A stretch of 64,000 nucleotides of DNA, taken from the NCBI RefSeq assembly GCF_963678635.1, contig NC_087066.1, positions 38,445,755-38,509,754 of the forward strand, written 5' to 3'. Source of the DNA: Symsagittifera roscoffensis. Lineage: Eukaryota > Xenacoelomorpha > Acoela > Convolutidae. Made by a program: the position numbers and the translations under genes. Below the pieces are notes generated by a model. The model was not told where the DNA came from. It saw only the letters and a list, made by a program, of their open reading frames with translations, and did no database searches. Shown piece after piece: positions 1 through 12,000 of the stretch (position 1 is the first letter of the stretch; each line of letters opens with the position of its first letter).

Positions 1-109
1 ATCAAACTTTTCTGGGGGCATTATCAATCTAAACATTTCTGATGGTGACTTTTCCGAGGTCGTATACTTTTAATGCTGATATGCTTAAATTGCAGTAAAA
101 TTATTACAT

Positions 110-240
110 ACATCAAACAAAAACAAGATCCGACCAGGATTCGCACTCCAAACTTTAAAATCCCATGGCACGCACTTTACCGCTGAAACAACGAATAACG
201 CCAACATAAAAAACAGCAAACGAAAAATGTCAGAAAATAG
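110..240 (-). repeat. tRNA-like fragment
   Basis: GATCCGACCAGGATTCGCAC is a reversed B-box-like word followed by a weak A-box region. Too decayed to fold. Confidence 0.35.
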
Positions 241-747
241 GTGAAATATAAAAATATACCTTGATAAAAACACTTAGGGGTCCAGCTAAAGCTGGAGGTT
301 TGGGTTTGACATTTTTTGAATTTACTTAAATGATTCCAGACAAAAGTTTAACTTTGCCCAAAACCTGTAGTTATGATTAAACCTATGATATAAGATAATC
401 ATGCAGATTATCAGGCAGAAAAATTATCGAGAAAACAAAAATGGTCTACAAGTCACTAGTTTGACATTCTCCAGAGTCATAGCTTTTCCTGGAAAAAATG
501 TGAGCGTAGCCCCTTATGCATAAGAAATTCACACAACCTACAATTTCAATTGAACCCGACATTTCAGGTTGGGATAGTCTAAAAATTTCAAAAAACGGGA
601 AAACATTTGCGCGTAGTGGCGTATGCAAAAGAGCTTACCACAACCCGTTCCTTGAACTTATCCCAAACTCTCAGATATGGCAGGGTAGTCAAGAAAATTC
701 GAGTGTTGAAGAACGGTAAAAAAAATCGAAAAAATTTCTGAGCGCGA

Positions 748-1015
748 TGTCAATCAAAACATTTCTGATGGTGACTTTTCCGAGGGCGTTAACATTTTGT
801 GCAAGAAAAATTTGTTAGGGGCCGCTAATGCAGGGGAGTTTCCCACTACTATTTTTTTTCTCTATTGAACCCATAACTTAAAATTTGGGAGGTTAGATTA
901 AGGAATTGAAATTTGGGATGTTAAGTTTCAAGAAATGATCGAAAAAACAGAGACTAGGGGAGTATGCATGCCCACAGGGGAGTAACTGATCTTTCCTTTG
1001 ATACCCCTTTTCTTG
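748..1015. repeat. Fragment of a GGGGAGT-type dispersed repeat
   Basis: CATTTCTGATGGTGACTTTT occurs at 36-55 and again at 760-779. Related GGGGAGTTT and GCGTAGCC words recur at 500, 612 and 830-985 and in the 15.2-15.9-kb block. Confidence 0.55.
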
Positions 1016-1358
1016 AAAATCGTTAGAATAGTTTTCCAGAACCAATAAAATGTCTCAAATAGTCACAAAGCGTCTCAAAAACCCAATCCCATTCATTTTA
1101 TAATACTTGTTTTCTTCATTCGGAAAGGGACATCATTTCCACGCTATATAAATCTGATCAAAACTAGATTACAGCTTTTCTTATCAAATTTATTGCTTTC
1201 CTTAAATAATTGAATGCACTAGAACGACGATACACAGCGATTCAACAAACAAAACTGTTAGGTCAACTAAAGATAACAATACAAAAATAGAAATCATCTA
1301 TGTAAAAAAAATGTTTTGTCGGCCATTCAACTGATAAGTTTTAATGTCTAATAATTCT

Positions 1359-1364
1359 TTTATT
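1359..1364 (-). promoter_or_regulatory. Poly(A) signal AATAAA of mlf
   Basis: AATAAA on the minus strand, 7 nt after the mlf TAA stop (1372-1374). This implies a 3' UTR of only a few tens of bases. Confidence 0.7.
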
Positions 1365-1371
1365 GCATTGG

Positions 1372-2064
1372 TTAGTAATCGATAGCTCGCTCGTCATCAG
1401 GGCGCTCGTTTCTGTGGCCGATTCTTCGTCGACCGCGATTTCCATTTTCAATACCTCGCACTGGGGGCTGTCGCAAATGAGCAGTGGCTTTCGCCCACTC
1501 TTCGTTGAAGCGCCCTGCTTCCGATTCATCCATGTTGATAAAATTCTGACGCTCATCCCTTTCATTGGTGCGTCGGTTCAACGATCTTTCGACAATATGC
1601 CCGCGGTCGTTAAGGTGATGCCCAATTGCCATTTTGTTCAAGCCCGACTCCGAGTCTCGCACCGTCTTCCTCGTTTCCTTCACTCCTCCCGGTCCTTGCC
1701 TAGTTGAAGATGTGGCCTCGAAATACTTCGGCTCTCCTTGTCCGCCCGCGTTGCTGAAACTCATGACGCTAGAATAAGAGTAGGACTGCTTATCCTGCCC
1801 GACCGACTGTTGCAATTGGTTCCAATCCGGCATAATTGGTCCAGCTGTGAACCCTCTAGACATTTCCTGCATCATCCGGTTCATATTAGCAAAAGGGTCC
1901 CTGAACATATCTCTTTGCCTGGCCACCGAACTGTCTCCCCTATGACTCTGTTCGCTGTGTCTCCTATTGGAAGGTCCTTCCAAAGCGCCAAAAAAGCTGC
2001 CAAAATGATTGCCAAATGGTTGGAAGAAAGGATCCTCGTTGAAATTTGGGAAATGGTCGTCCAT
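1372..2064 (-). CDS. mlf: Myeloid leukemia factor family protein (MLF1/MLF2 orthologue), single exon
   Basis: A 230-aa uninterrupted frame with the order and spacing of animal MLF proteins. The N-terminus is rich in Asp, Phe and Gly and contains DPFANMNRMMQEM (about residues 56-68). A Ser/Tyr-rich strand SYSSVMSFSNAGG follows, then the family core PGGVKETRKTVRDSESGL and the IGHHLNDRGHIVERS and FINMDESEA blocks, and an Arg-rich tail. MLF proteins are adaptor or co-chaperone-like factors found in nucleus and cytoplasm, working with Hsp70/DnaJ and affecting transcription-factor stability and aggregate handling (known for the family). The ATG at 2064 is chosen because a CAG acceptor lies 10 nt upstream and homology begins there. 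The poly(A) signal lies just past the stop, so the 3' UTR is very short. No coding intron. The family assignment is firm; MLF1 versus MLF2 cannot be decided. Confidence 0.95.
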   Translation of the reverse strand: MDDHFPNFNEDPFFQPFGNHFGSFFGALEGPSNRRHSEQSHRGDSSVARQRDMFRDPFANMNRMMQEMSRGFTAGPIMPDWNQLQQSVGQDKQSYSYSSVMSFSNAGGQGEPKYFEATSSTRQGPGGVKETRKTVRDSESGLNKMAIGHHLNDRGHIVERSLNRRTNERDERQNFINMDESEAGRFNEEWAKATAHLRQPPVRGIENGNRGRRRIGHRNERPDDERAIDY

Positions 2065-2074
2065 TTGTTGTCTA

Positions 2075-2090
2075 CTGAAAAGTATTCTTT
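2075..2090 (-). promoter_or_regulatory. Splice acceptor immediately 5' of the mlf start codon
   Basis: On the minus strand a tract ending ACTTTTCAG is followed by only 10 nt (TAGACAACAA) before the ATG. It is either a trans-splice acceptor or the end of a 5' UTR intron. ABHD16A and METTL5 have acceptors in the same place. Confidence 0.55.
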
Positions 2091-2474
2091 TTTACTAATA
2101 ATCACGTAGATTTCAAGGCCGAAAGTTGATATTCAGGAGCAAATGTATGTTTGAAGGACTGAACTATCGTACACGTACCTAATCTTTAAAAAATTCCCTA
2201 GAATCAAGTCAAAACAAAACGCGTCCCATGTTTATTTGATATCTTCAAATCATTACCGAAAATCAAATAGAAGCATGATTGATGAAATGTTTCAAAATAA
2301 ATTATTTATCTAGGATAAAATGAAATAACCGAAGAGAAGACTACACTGACCTGCTTGTGTTTGGAATAATTGCAGTAAGAGAGAGAAACGATATCTGAAG
2401 TGACGTCTAGTTGAAGTAAAATTAAAATTAAAATGGTGTAAAATAATACCATCAACCGCGCTCGCTTTTCTTTT

Positions 2475-2585
2475 GAATGTTCTAGATTATTCTAAAAATA
2501 AATTACAGCATATTGCTGTTTTGATAGCCAATCAAGGTAGCTTGAGTTCTTGTCTTTGCACTATCGAACTCTCTAGAATGTTCTG
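2475..2585 (-). promoter_or_regulatory. Candidate heat-shock elements and CCAAT box upstream of mlf
   Basis: Two clusters of inverted GAA/TTC pentamers lie about 410-520 bp upstream of the mlf ATG. At 2475-2493 the plus strand reads GAATGTTCTAGATTATTC, i.e. four alternating units with one mismatch. At 2573-2585 it reads TCTAGAATGTTCT. A CCAAT motif lies between them (2528-2532). Heat-shock promoters often combine these motifs, and MLF works with chaperones, so stress control is plausible. The transcription start is not visible. Confidence 0.4.
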
Positions 2586-3318
2586 TAGACTGTGCTACGA
2601 TTAAAACAAAGCACACGCCGATTGATTTTCAACAAAGCAAAGCCTCTTACGTTAAACGTCTCCTTGGTGCAATGAAGAATGACCACATTGTCCTTGAAAT
2701 TTACATGCGATGAGAAACTAGTCCAGCCAAACATTAGAAAGTATTGTTTTACCTTAGTATCAAACAACCATTATGGGGTAACCTGGTGTCAATCTGCTAA
2801 ACCAACTGATTTTAGAGAGTAGGCTGCAACATAGAAGTTATGCGAACTGTATCCCCCTCAGGTACTTATTAACGAATATCCCTATTAACGAAATTCAACG
2901 GTTAAGGATATGAGAATTTTATACGTGGTAACCAAACTCCCCCCTTCTGGAAATAGTATCCAAATTAGGCCTTCAAACTTTAATTGGGTGTAATTGATAA
3001 CAATGCCAACCGATAAAAAAAATTAAAACTGACTTCGTGTTTAGAATACCCGGTTCCGACTATACATGTTTTTGAAGCAAAAACCTAGAATTTGTATCGT
3101 TTTTTTTTCTATTTGGAAGCGTTATACTACGCTCCCACAAACAGTTTTGGACCAAGTGAGCAACCTCATCAATATATCAATTTTGCGGGGAGCTTAGTAA
3201 ATAGGCCCTAGTTTTCAGCAGCTCAAATGTTTATTTCTTTAAGTTTTGACAAAAAATGACGTATGTTTATTAGGAGCTTTTAGCGTTATTCGCTCCTGTT
3301 ATTCGTTCCAAATTTGAC
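2586..3318. other. Gene-free stretch
   Basis: No ORF with family features, no tRNA fold and no clear repeat, apart from the start of the MITE flank near 3285. Confidence 0.5.
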
Positions 3319-3337
3319 TAAACATAGCCAACTAACA

Positions 3338-3860
3338 GTTTAAAACGAGTAATGAACGCAAGCAAACAGAAAAAAAACTGACTTTGCCGAAAAAATTTCA
3401 AAAAAAATAGATGTGGAGTTATTCGCTCCTGTTATTCGTTCCAAATTTGACTAAACATAGCCAACTAGCAATTGAAAACGAGTAATGAACGCAAGTAAAC
3501 AGAAAAAAAACTGACTTTGCTCAAAAAATTATGATTGGCGCTTTTTTGATATCATTTATCCAACTTGAGAAAACTGGATCATTAGGTGAAGTTTTTATTC
3601 CGCTGGAAAACTAAAAATTAAATTCCACTTTCAAAACAAAATCGTTCACGTTTTTTCGCGGCATTTCCACGTTCTTATTTTAACAGTGCTATTCAAGTAA
3701 TTATAAGCACATCAATTTCAATTGAACTCAAAAAGTGCATATATACCTAAGAGCTTTCATAAAATTCATTAATATGTATGAATGCACATCTAGAGTTATA
3801 AGAGCATTTTTAAGACTTTTTCCTGAAAAAAGAATCACCAAGACTACTTTCTTTACTCTT
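3338..3860 (+). mobile_element. MITE family A, copy with duplicated left end
   Basis: The left end occurs twice, at 3319-3384 and 3450-3520 (both with CTAAACATAGCCAACTA and GAGTAATGAACGCAAG). The internal body and a decayed right end follow to about 3860. Confidence 0.65.
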
Positions 3861-4190
3861 AAAAATCAAAATTTTCGACGCTGAGAAACAATTTCGGAAT
3901 TTTTTTATCGATCGATTCACGACTGAAAAGTAGTTATCATATAGAAAAAGCAGCCTGAATGTAATCCAGTAAGCCTGTACGTATTCAAAATAAGATCCTT
4001 TTTTAAAACAAAGTATTTCGCTTGTTTCAGCACTGCTCTGCACTTAGGTTATAAAAGAGCGTAATTTCACTTCAATTTTCTAGATGAATTTGATTTTGAA
4101 CTTCAAAAGTAATCAAAACTCATACGGTCGAGATAACAATTTGTTAAAACTTCCTTCATTAACTTTTGAAAAAAAAACTGAACTCTGATT

Positions 4191-4566
4191 TCAGAAAAAA
4201 TATCAAATACTGACACATGTCAAAGCAGAGCAAAACACTTCAGGAAAACCAGCAACACACAACACTGAAAAACAAAATTTTACCAGATATTATAAACTCA
4301 GCTTGCTATAAACACAATACTAAAGAGTTTATGTGCTAAAAATTGTTTTTCAAAGTTTTTTTTTGTTGCTTGTTTTTCTGAAGCATTTTGCTCCGCTTTA
4401 CTTAAATCTGTCAGTATTTGAGCAAAATATCAAATCTGTCACTAATTGATATTTTTTCTGACATCAACAAAATAACTCATTCTGGATTGTGGATAAAAAC
4501 TTTTGAATAAAAATATTTGAACTCTGATAAGTTTTTAACCACAATCCAGAATGAGTTATTTTGTTG
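4191..4566. repeat. Compound fold-back element
   Basis: Two inverted-repeat systems sit side by side. 4191-4257 pairs imperfectly with 4365-4461. 4465-4502 pairs almost perfectly (about 38 bp) with 4529-4566. GAACTCTGAT occurs at both outer regions (about 4180 and 4519). No coding capacity; probably a fold-back or MITE-class transposon. Confidence 0.8.
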
Positions 4567-6160
4567 AGCGCAGCGTTCCAATCAGATTTGGATAAAACAA
4601 ACCAGGAACGAATAAGAACAAAAACAACAAATGATACGAAATCCGGAAAAATTTCTAAATAACTTTGGAAGGCAACTGAGCTTCAATTTGAACGATCATT
4701 TTTTGAGCTTTCATTTGGACGGCCATCAGGATATCAAAACAGAAAAGAAACTATTTATTCAACAAGCCTGCTCGTATCAAAGTAAAGCCCTGAATGTTCC
4801 AACTGCCCTTTAATAGGCTTCACATGTTTTTGGCAAATGAAACAATGACTAAATACGAATTTCCGGCTGATAATATCAAGTTTAAACTGTTAAATTTTGA
4901 TTCGTCTATGGAAACAATATGACCAATAAGCTTGCCTCAATTCAACTGCCCTTTTCAACTGTTTCAACTGCCCTTTAATAGGCCTCGCATGATTTTTGGC
5001 TAACGAAACATTGACTATTTACGAATTTTAGGCTGATAATATCAAATTTTAAATTTTGATTCGTCTATGGAAATAATATGACCAATTAGCTTGTCTCAAT
5101 TCAATTTGGAAGAATTATGAACCTATTAAAACCATCAGAGAAATATTCGAGCAGCAAAGTCATTACAATTTTTATGTAGTGCAAGCATACTCGTTTCGCA
5201 ATCCGATGTCTTCCTGGTCGATACCCATATGCTGTTAATTTTGTAAAATCGGTCTGAACAAAAATTCACCCAAGGCAAATAAATTCCTACTTTCTTCGAA
5301 AGTCGGAACAAAAGGCCTATTACGGGAGACTCAAACAGCTTGGCAATCAATTACCAAACTCAGAGCTGTACCAAATAAAATAGAATACTTTTAAGACAAA
5401 TTCTTCAAAGCCAAAAATTAGCGATTTCGGAACTACAAACGTGGTTATAGTTATGAACTGTTGGCAATATTTCTCATATAAAGTATTGTTTTGGAAAACC
5501 CGGAGGAAAATTTGATCAGAGCAGAGCTAAGTTTATTGAGCCGAGTTTTTATCTTTTTGTTTTTGTTTCTGCACGGCAAATCAATTACTGTGGTGAAAAA
5601 TTTTGAGGAAAACGTTATTCGGAAAACGTTGAGACGAAATGGGAAAAAGTCGCTACAGTTTGATATGTCATTTTCGTCCTATGTCGTATTTCAGCTCTGT
5701 TCAACAAAACTATTTTTGGTTTTGTTGTACCGTCTCGCATGATCACTCAATTTAAACAGTCTTTTGGATCTTAATTAAGACTGGTTTCTTGTTTGGATTA
5801 GCCTTAAATAAAAGTAGCACAATTTCAAAAATGGCTTCCTGCCGTTCTTTGTCACTTAATATGCTGGATTCCATATTAAAGAAAAGACAAATCTGCAGAC
5901 CTCAAAACCAAAACAAACGGCTTGCAAGCGTTACTAACCGTCGTATCGATTCCCATTTTATCAACAACAACAACAAATGGGCGCAGATGAAAAATTTTTA
6001 GCTCCCGGTTATTATCAAGCAGTTAATTATGATTCCTACCTTATTACTGGTGGATCGGAAAATTTCTAGCACGAAATTGTTGAAAACAACGTTTTATTGA
6101 CAACTAAATACGCACAGTTTGAAATATTTAAACATAGTCATCAGACACTTTTTTTAGATA
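4545..6160. repeat. Dispersed repeat, copy 1 of a diverged direct duplication
   Basis: Resembles 7225-8200 in order. Shared landmarks: TTTTG(T)TGAGCGC-GCGTTCCAATCA; GACGGCCAT-AGGATATCAAAA; GGCTGATAATATCAAGTTT; CGATACCCATA(T/C)GCTG; CAAACGGCTTGCAAGCGTTA. Both copies are followed by a copy of the 420-460-bp MITE. No protein homology. Confidence 0.7.
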
Positions 6161-6169
6161 AACTTAACC

Positions 6170-6440
6170 AAAAATGAGACAAATGGATCACTAGAAAAAA
6201 ATTTTCCCTAAAATCCACTATCGAAGAGCAAATCGATCACTTTTTTTGTGACCTTTACAGTTTTGCTGTTCAATAATGGAGTTTGCCTTCCTTTTAACAA
6301 AGGAAAAGAACTGAACTTGAAAAAAAATCAAAATTCATACCGCGAAACGTATATTTGAGACCGAAAAAATTCAATGACTTTCCCGGAAAAAAACGAAACA
6401 AGCATCAAGACCCATATAAGACTCCGAACTACTTCAATCG
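6170..6440 (+). mobile_element. MITE family A, 5'-truncated copy
   Basis: Shows the TGGATCACTAG...GATCACTTTTTTTGTGACC and GTTTGCCTTCCTTTTAAC blocks and a right end around CTCCGAACTACTTCAATCG. Confidence 0.65.
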
Positions 6441-6747
6441 ATTCGTAAAAATGTTGCCATAAAAATATTTTGAGCAAACTTTGAGAAACTATCAAATTTT
6501 GTAAGCACTACCTGATTTTCTTAGATCAAAAAATTTTGCTTTTGAAGCCACAAAAAAAAGAAAGTAACTAAGTCGATAAAACAAAGTGGAAAACGGTTCA
6601 GCCCGAATAAAAGCTTTAAACAAAAAAAAAACAGGAAAACCAAAGACATATAATAGCACTTCATTGCTTTAACTTCTACAAAATTAAGGAGTAAATCAAA
6701 AACAACAATGCAAATTTCTGAAAGCACGAGAGAACTCCCGAATGTGA

Positions 6748-6910
6748 CAACTCAGCCAACAAAACATACGCAGACAAAAAAAATCAACCTAAAACATGCT
6801 AAAAAAACAATGTCCGGCTGACACTCGAACCCCAGACCTTGGAAATAAAGACAACTGCGTTTCTTCTCGTTCACGTGAGAGGGATTCTAGAAGATGCTAA
6901 ACTTCGTTAA
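6748..6910 (-). repeat. tRNA-like dispersed repeat, partial
   Basis: CAACTCAGCCAACAAAACAT, then the reversed B-box region ACTCGAACCCCAGACC and a decayed A-box part. Confidence 0.5.
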
Positions 6911-7224
6911 TATAGCAACTTCACAAATTCTTAAAGATTTGTAGGAAAAATTGGTGTCGCGAGAGAAGTCAGAGAAAAGCTCTCGCAAGTGTTAAGAAAT
7001 GAACTCAAAATGATCCAGCAAAAGAAGGGATGCCGATAAATTTGTTCTCCTGAAAATTTCAAACTAAGATTTCCCAGCTCTCTCGAATTCCAAGCTCTCA
7101 TATATTGAAAATTACGTGAAACCCATTAACAATAGTGGTTTCTACCATTCGCAGAGTATCTATGAAAGGCTATCCAGACTTTCAACGCATAGTCAGTTTC
7201 TATTGTTTCCCCATATTCCAGACT

Positions 7225-8200
7225 GACTTATTTTGCTGAGCGCGGTGTTCCAATCACATTTAGATAACTCAAACAGAATGAATAATAACAAAAACAACAA
7301 ATAACGCAAACTTCCAGAAAAATTTCTATTTTTTTCAAGTAAACTGAGCTTTCCTTTAGACGGCCATGAGGATATCAAAAAAGAAAAGAAACTATACGTT
7401 TACCAGGACTGCTCAGATCAAGGCAAATCCCTGAATGTTACGACTGCCCATTAATTGGCCTCGAATAAATCTTGGTTAATGAACTACGAATTTTAGGCTG
7501 ATAATATCAAGTTTTAAGAGTTAAAGTTAGAGTCGTCTATCGAACTAATAAGGCCAATTAGCTTGCCTCAATTCACTTTGAAACGATTATGATTGCGGAT
7601 AATTTGCGACGCATAAACTATTCACCCATTGAAACCATCAAAAAGATATTCAAGCAGCAAAGCCATTATCATTTAAGTCTAGTACAAGGATACTCACCTG
7701 CAAAGATTTCCGCATCGATACCCATACGCTGCCAACTTTTTGAAAACCGGTCTGAATAAAAAAACCCATCCCGGGAATATATATTCTCACTTTCTTCTAA
7801 AGTCGGAAACAAAATCCTGGTATTCTGGATCTCGAATTAAACTGTCTTCTGGTAGCTTACCTGTTTGGATTAATAGTAAACAAAAGTGGCAGCTCAATTC
7901 TTTGAAAAGTGTCTTCACAACGTTCTTTGACACTGAATCAGCTCGATTCAATATTACACAAATGATGCATCTGTATAATGCAGAACCAAAACAAACAGCT
8001 TGCAAGCGTTACTAAACTTCGTATAGATTCCCACTTTATTGACAAATAACACAAAAATTGGCGCGGATGATAAATTCTTTTCTCTCGCGTGTTATCAAGA
8101 ACGAGTTCACTACGATTCCTGTCTAAATACTGGAAGAACGGAAAATTTACAGCACGAGAAAGTTTTGAAAACAACGCATTATTGACAGCTAAAAACTCCC
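7225..8200. repeat. Dispersed repeat, copy 2 of the diverged direct duplication
   Basis: Shorter copy of 4545-6160 with the same landmark order. Identity by eye is moderate, and several stretches are missing. Confidence 0.7.
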
Positions 8201-8230
8201 ATTTTGAAATAATTCAACACAGCCAACAGA

Positions 8231-8555
8231 GTTGGAAAAAAGTCAATGAACACAAAAAAAAACAGAAAAAAAAGCAGACAAGGCATTAAAACTTTTTAAA
8301 TTTCAGGAAAATTTTATGGTTGACATTTTTTTGATTAACTTGACCCAAATTGAGAAAACTGTATTAATATGTAAAATTGCTATTCCGCAAGGAAATTTGA
8401 AATTAAAATTAACTTCCGAAATTAGAAGTCGGTCACGTCTTTCGGGAGTCCACAATCGAATAGTATATCACGAAAAACGCGTGAACAAATTTCAAGACTT
8501 TTTCCAAAAAAAATCATTGAGACATAAGTGTTCACTACGTTCAACTCTTGAAAAC
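8231..8555 (+). mobile_element. MITE family A, shorter copy
   Basis: Begins GTTGGAAAAAAGTCAATGAA and ends GTTCAACTCTTGAAAAC. The middle GTTTGCCTTCCTTTTAAC block is deleted. Confidence 0.75.
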
Positions 8556-8935
8556 ACTTTAAAAAGCCGTTAGATTTATCATTTCAAATTTACAATATAG
8601 CACAACTAATGTTTCCCTTCATTTGTAAACATAAGCAGCAGTTGAACTGAACATTTCAATTAATTAACCGGTAATAGATTCTCATGCAAATATCAATTTC
8701 AACATTTTATTCAATAAATATTTATTGAATTCTATTAAATAATCGATAATGTTCAGTCCGACTGGATTTATTCAAATTCGAACTTGATAACAAGCGTTGC
8801 TTGTGGGAAAAAAATCAATTGCCGAATGCATGGAATTAAATCATGGGATTTTCATTCATCTCAACGATCGATGACGTCTGTTCTGTTTGTCTGTTCTATG
8901 CTTCATTTGCATATATGAGAGGATGCTCCTGTTGT

Positions 8936-9019
8936 CTAAATAGGTTCTGGGATTCTGAACTTGGAGACTGGCAATGGAGTGCAATGGACATCTGCTAAAT
9001 CTGTTATATATTTCTGCAG
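8936..9019 (-). CDS. abhd16a: abhd16a exon 12 (C-terminus and stop)
   Basis: 84 nt. The acceptor is TTTGTTTCAG|CTG and the TAG stop is at 8938-8936. It encodes LQKYITDLADVHCTPLPVSK, then FRIPEPI. The HCTPLP motif and the tail length match the human end. AATAAA motifs occur about 210 bp downstream, around 8705-8730. Confidence 0.9.
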   Translation of the reverse strand: MQKYITDLADVHCTPLPVSKFRIPEPI

Positions 9020-12000
9020 CTGAAACAAACAGATGTAGATATAAGGATGAAAATTTGCTGACACATGGATCAATCTGTAATTTTTTTATTCCGCTAGAAA
9101 ATTTCAAAATTAAAAACCACTTTCAACTAGAAGTCGATCACGTTTTTCTTGACTTCAGACTTTTGCTGTTCGACAGTGGAGTTTGCCTTCCTTCCATTAA
9201 ATGACACAATATGAGGCCAATAATGCGATATAGTATAGGCCGAAGCCAATAGAGCCGAAAAAAAGCTGTCGGCGAGAGCATCCGGTCAATAGTTCCAGCA
9301 CCTCAGAGACCAATTGTTATTTGAAAAAATAACTCGAAAAAAATCGATGCCACATTGTCAAAATTGATAAATGAGCGTAACAAATGAACAAGAAAAATCT
9401 CAAGACACTAAATGACTTAAAAACATTTGTTCTATAAGAACTCATAATTGAAAATGACTTAACTCAATATACTTACAAGGCATTCTAGTATCTGTTTCTT
9501 TTCAGATTCGCTGGACTTTCTACCTGAAACACAAAGATATATTCATACATTATATGAGCTCTTTATGAACATAATCATCTTACAAAAAAATTGGGCAGCC
9601 TCAGTTTGTTCGATCAAAGTTAGTTTAGGTAGTTAATCTGAACTCGATTTCAATGGTGATCTCCCAGGCAAATTAAATTAACTTAAGTGTTAGTTTGTGA
9701 ACAAATCATTTATTGTTATTAGTAGTAGTGTATCAGCAGACATATCCTTGTTTAAAAAAAATTGTTAGTTAAACCACGAAAAAGAAAAGTTGAGCGACAA
9801 CAATTTTTAACTTTTCCTCGAAAAAAATCTACGACGCTCATTGAAGCTTAAACAGAGAACGGAAATTGAACAGTTCCAGAATTGACATGAAATTAATTTT
9901 TCTAAATTTTTCTTAATTTTTCTAAACTACGAAAATAATCAAGAAACTAAGATAAACTCCAAGTTCGATAAAAAAAAATGCAAGAAATTGATCGCACAGA
10001 TGAAGGTGCAGCTCTTTTTCTTACATCTATGACGCTTTTGGTCACCATTTCCGACGCTTACCAAAATTTTCATGCTGACAAATTTTAAATTAAATTGTTC
10101 TAGAATCAGTCGGTTTTTTCTTTACACCATTAAACTGATGTTTCAGATATGGAGGAAAGCGACTATGATACATATGAAAAACAAGCGTTTTCAGAAACAT
10201 AATACATTATGACAAATTTAAAGCACTACAGTTTTTCAAAATTAGAAGCCAAATGTGTGTGTGTGAGGGGGGTAATGGAAAAGAACTTGAATGTTACCTA
10301 GTTGCGAGGGGAACCAGTCGCCTTTCGAGTTGAGTTCGTCCATTCTGAACTTCTCCACATGTGACTGTGTTGTACTGTAGCTGACAGCCGTGGCATTCGG
10401 GTCCTTTTGGTTACTGTCCATCCCCCCGCCCATGCCGCCCCAGCTAGATGCATCTAACTTCTCAGACAGATAGTCCAGTGCATACTCACGCATGAACGCG
10501 TCACTCTCTTCAAATAGGTGGGGATATCTAGATCAACACAAACAAATTGAGGAGAGAAAGAATGCTCTGAAGCTATCATCTGATACTAGTTACTGGAGCG
10601 GATGAGAATGAATCCACAATTACCCGAGATACTGAAGTCTACTCAGAGAATTCAAAAGATGATTCTAAAAGCCGATATTGCAAAATAATGATTCCAGTTG
10701 AAAAACAGTCAATGAACGCAAGAAAACAAAAAAAAACGGACTAGTTTTTCGAACAAATTTCAACTTTCGAAAAAATTTAAGGTCTTATGGCTCTTTGAAT
10801 TTCAAGAACGACTCTTGAATTTCAATTTGACTCTTTTTTGATAAAATTAATCAATTTGAGAAAAATGGATCAATGGGATAGTTTTTATTCCGCTGGGAAA
10901 TCTGAAAATTGAAATCAACTTTTGAAACTAGAAGGTAATCGCATTTTCGTGACTTTTACTCTTTTGCAGTTCGGTAGAGGAGTTTGCGTTCCTTTTAACA
11001 AAAGAAATTAACTGAGCTTAAAAAGAAATCTAAGTCAATCCGCGAAAAATCAAATTTGAGCAACAACAAATTTTAAGGCTTTCCTCTAAAAAAAACGGAA
11101 AAAAATCACTAAGACCAATTTAAAAGTCTTCACTGAGTTCATTGACTCTTGAAAACTAACGTCCAATTTCAAAACTAGCCAATCAAGTGTTTTTATTACC
11201 CATTTGCACTTTGAACATTTGAAAGCGAAATTTTCCTTTCTTTTATCAAAACAATTTGAACACAGAGGCGAAGCGGAGTTTCGCATTATTTGTGATGCCA
11301 CAAAAATAGCATTGCAAGCTAGCAGACAAAGGAAAGGAGAGCCACTAATTGCAAAGAAAACGGGAAAAATTTTCCATGAACCACAAAAAAACTTCGAAAT
11401 GCTGCCTGAAATGTTGTTCAATTTGCAGAAAACACGTCCAGAAACACATTGGACGGTGTTTAATAAAAACTGAAAAACAACTATCAAACAAAAATAAAAT
11501 TGGTGTCATGAAAAACTTTGATTTATACATTCTAATCTGGGAGTTTTAACGTTTAGAGCAATCAGTAGAAAAGCATACAAATTATGGTTTCTTCGAAAGT
11601 TCCAAAACTAAGTTAGTAAGCCGATAATGTATATGCCGAAATCATTTATGCCGAAAAAGAAAATGCCGAAAAAGAAAATGAACGAAGTCAAGGGTAGTAG
11701 TATTACAAATTGCAAGAGTAAATGAAAACATAAAAATCAATTACAATGAAAACTGCATACGGCATAAAAATTCTAAGATGGGGCAAATATGCGAACAAAA
11801 CATACGCAGACAAATTATACGCCGACATTTTTTGAAACAAAATTTTCCTTGGTTTGAAAAAAGTCCTGGTCAGATTCGAACCCAGGATCTTTGCCCTCTC
11901 CGACGTATTCATCACCTCCAGACTTACTGTGCCGGAGACGCTTAAAAATTTAAACTTATTATAAACCAAGATACCAAGTGAATCTGTTAAAAAAGTTGTT

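Noticed and set aside
1363-2109. Plus-strand frames of 114 and 123 aa over the mlf locus.
   Set aside because: They lie entirely opposite the conserved MLF coding sequence and have no recognisable features.
10242-10493. The full 83-aa frame as a stand-alone gene.
   Set aside because: It is abhd16a exon 10 read through its GTAACA donor into the intron; the exon also begins earlier, at 10527.
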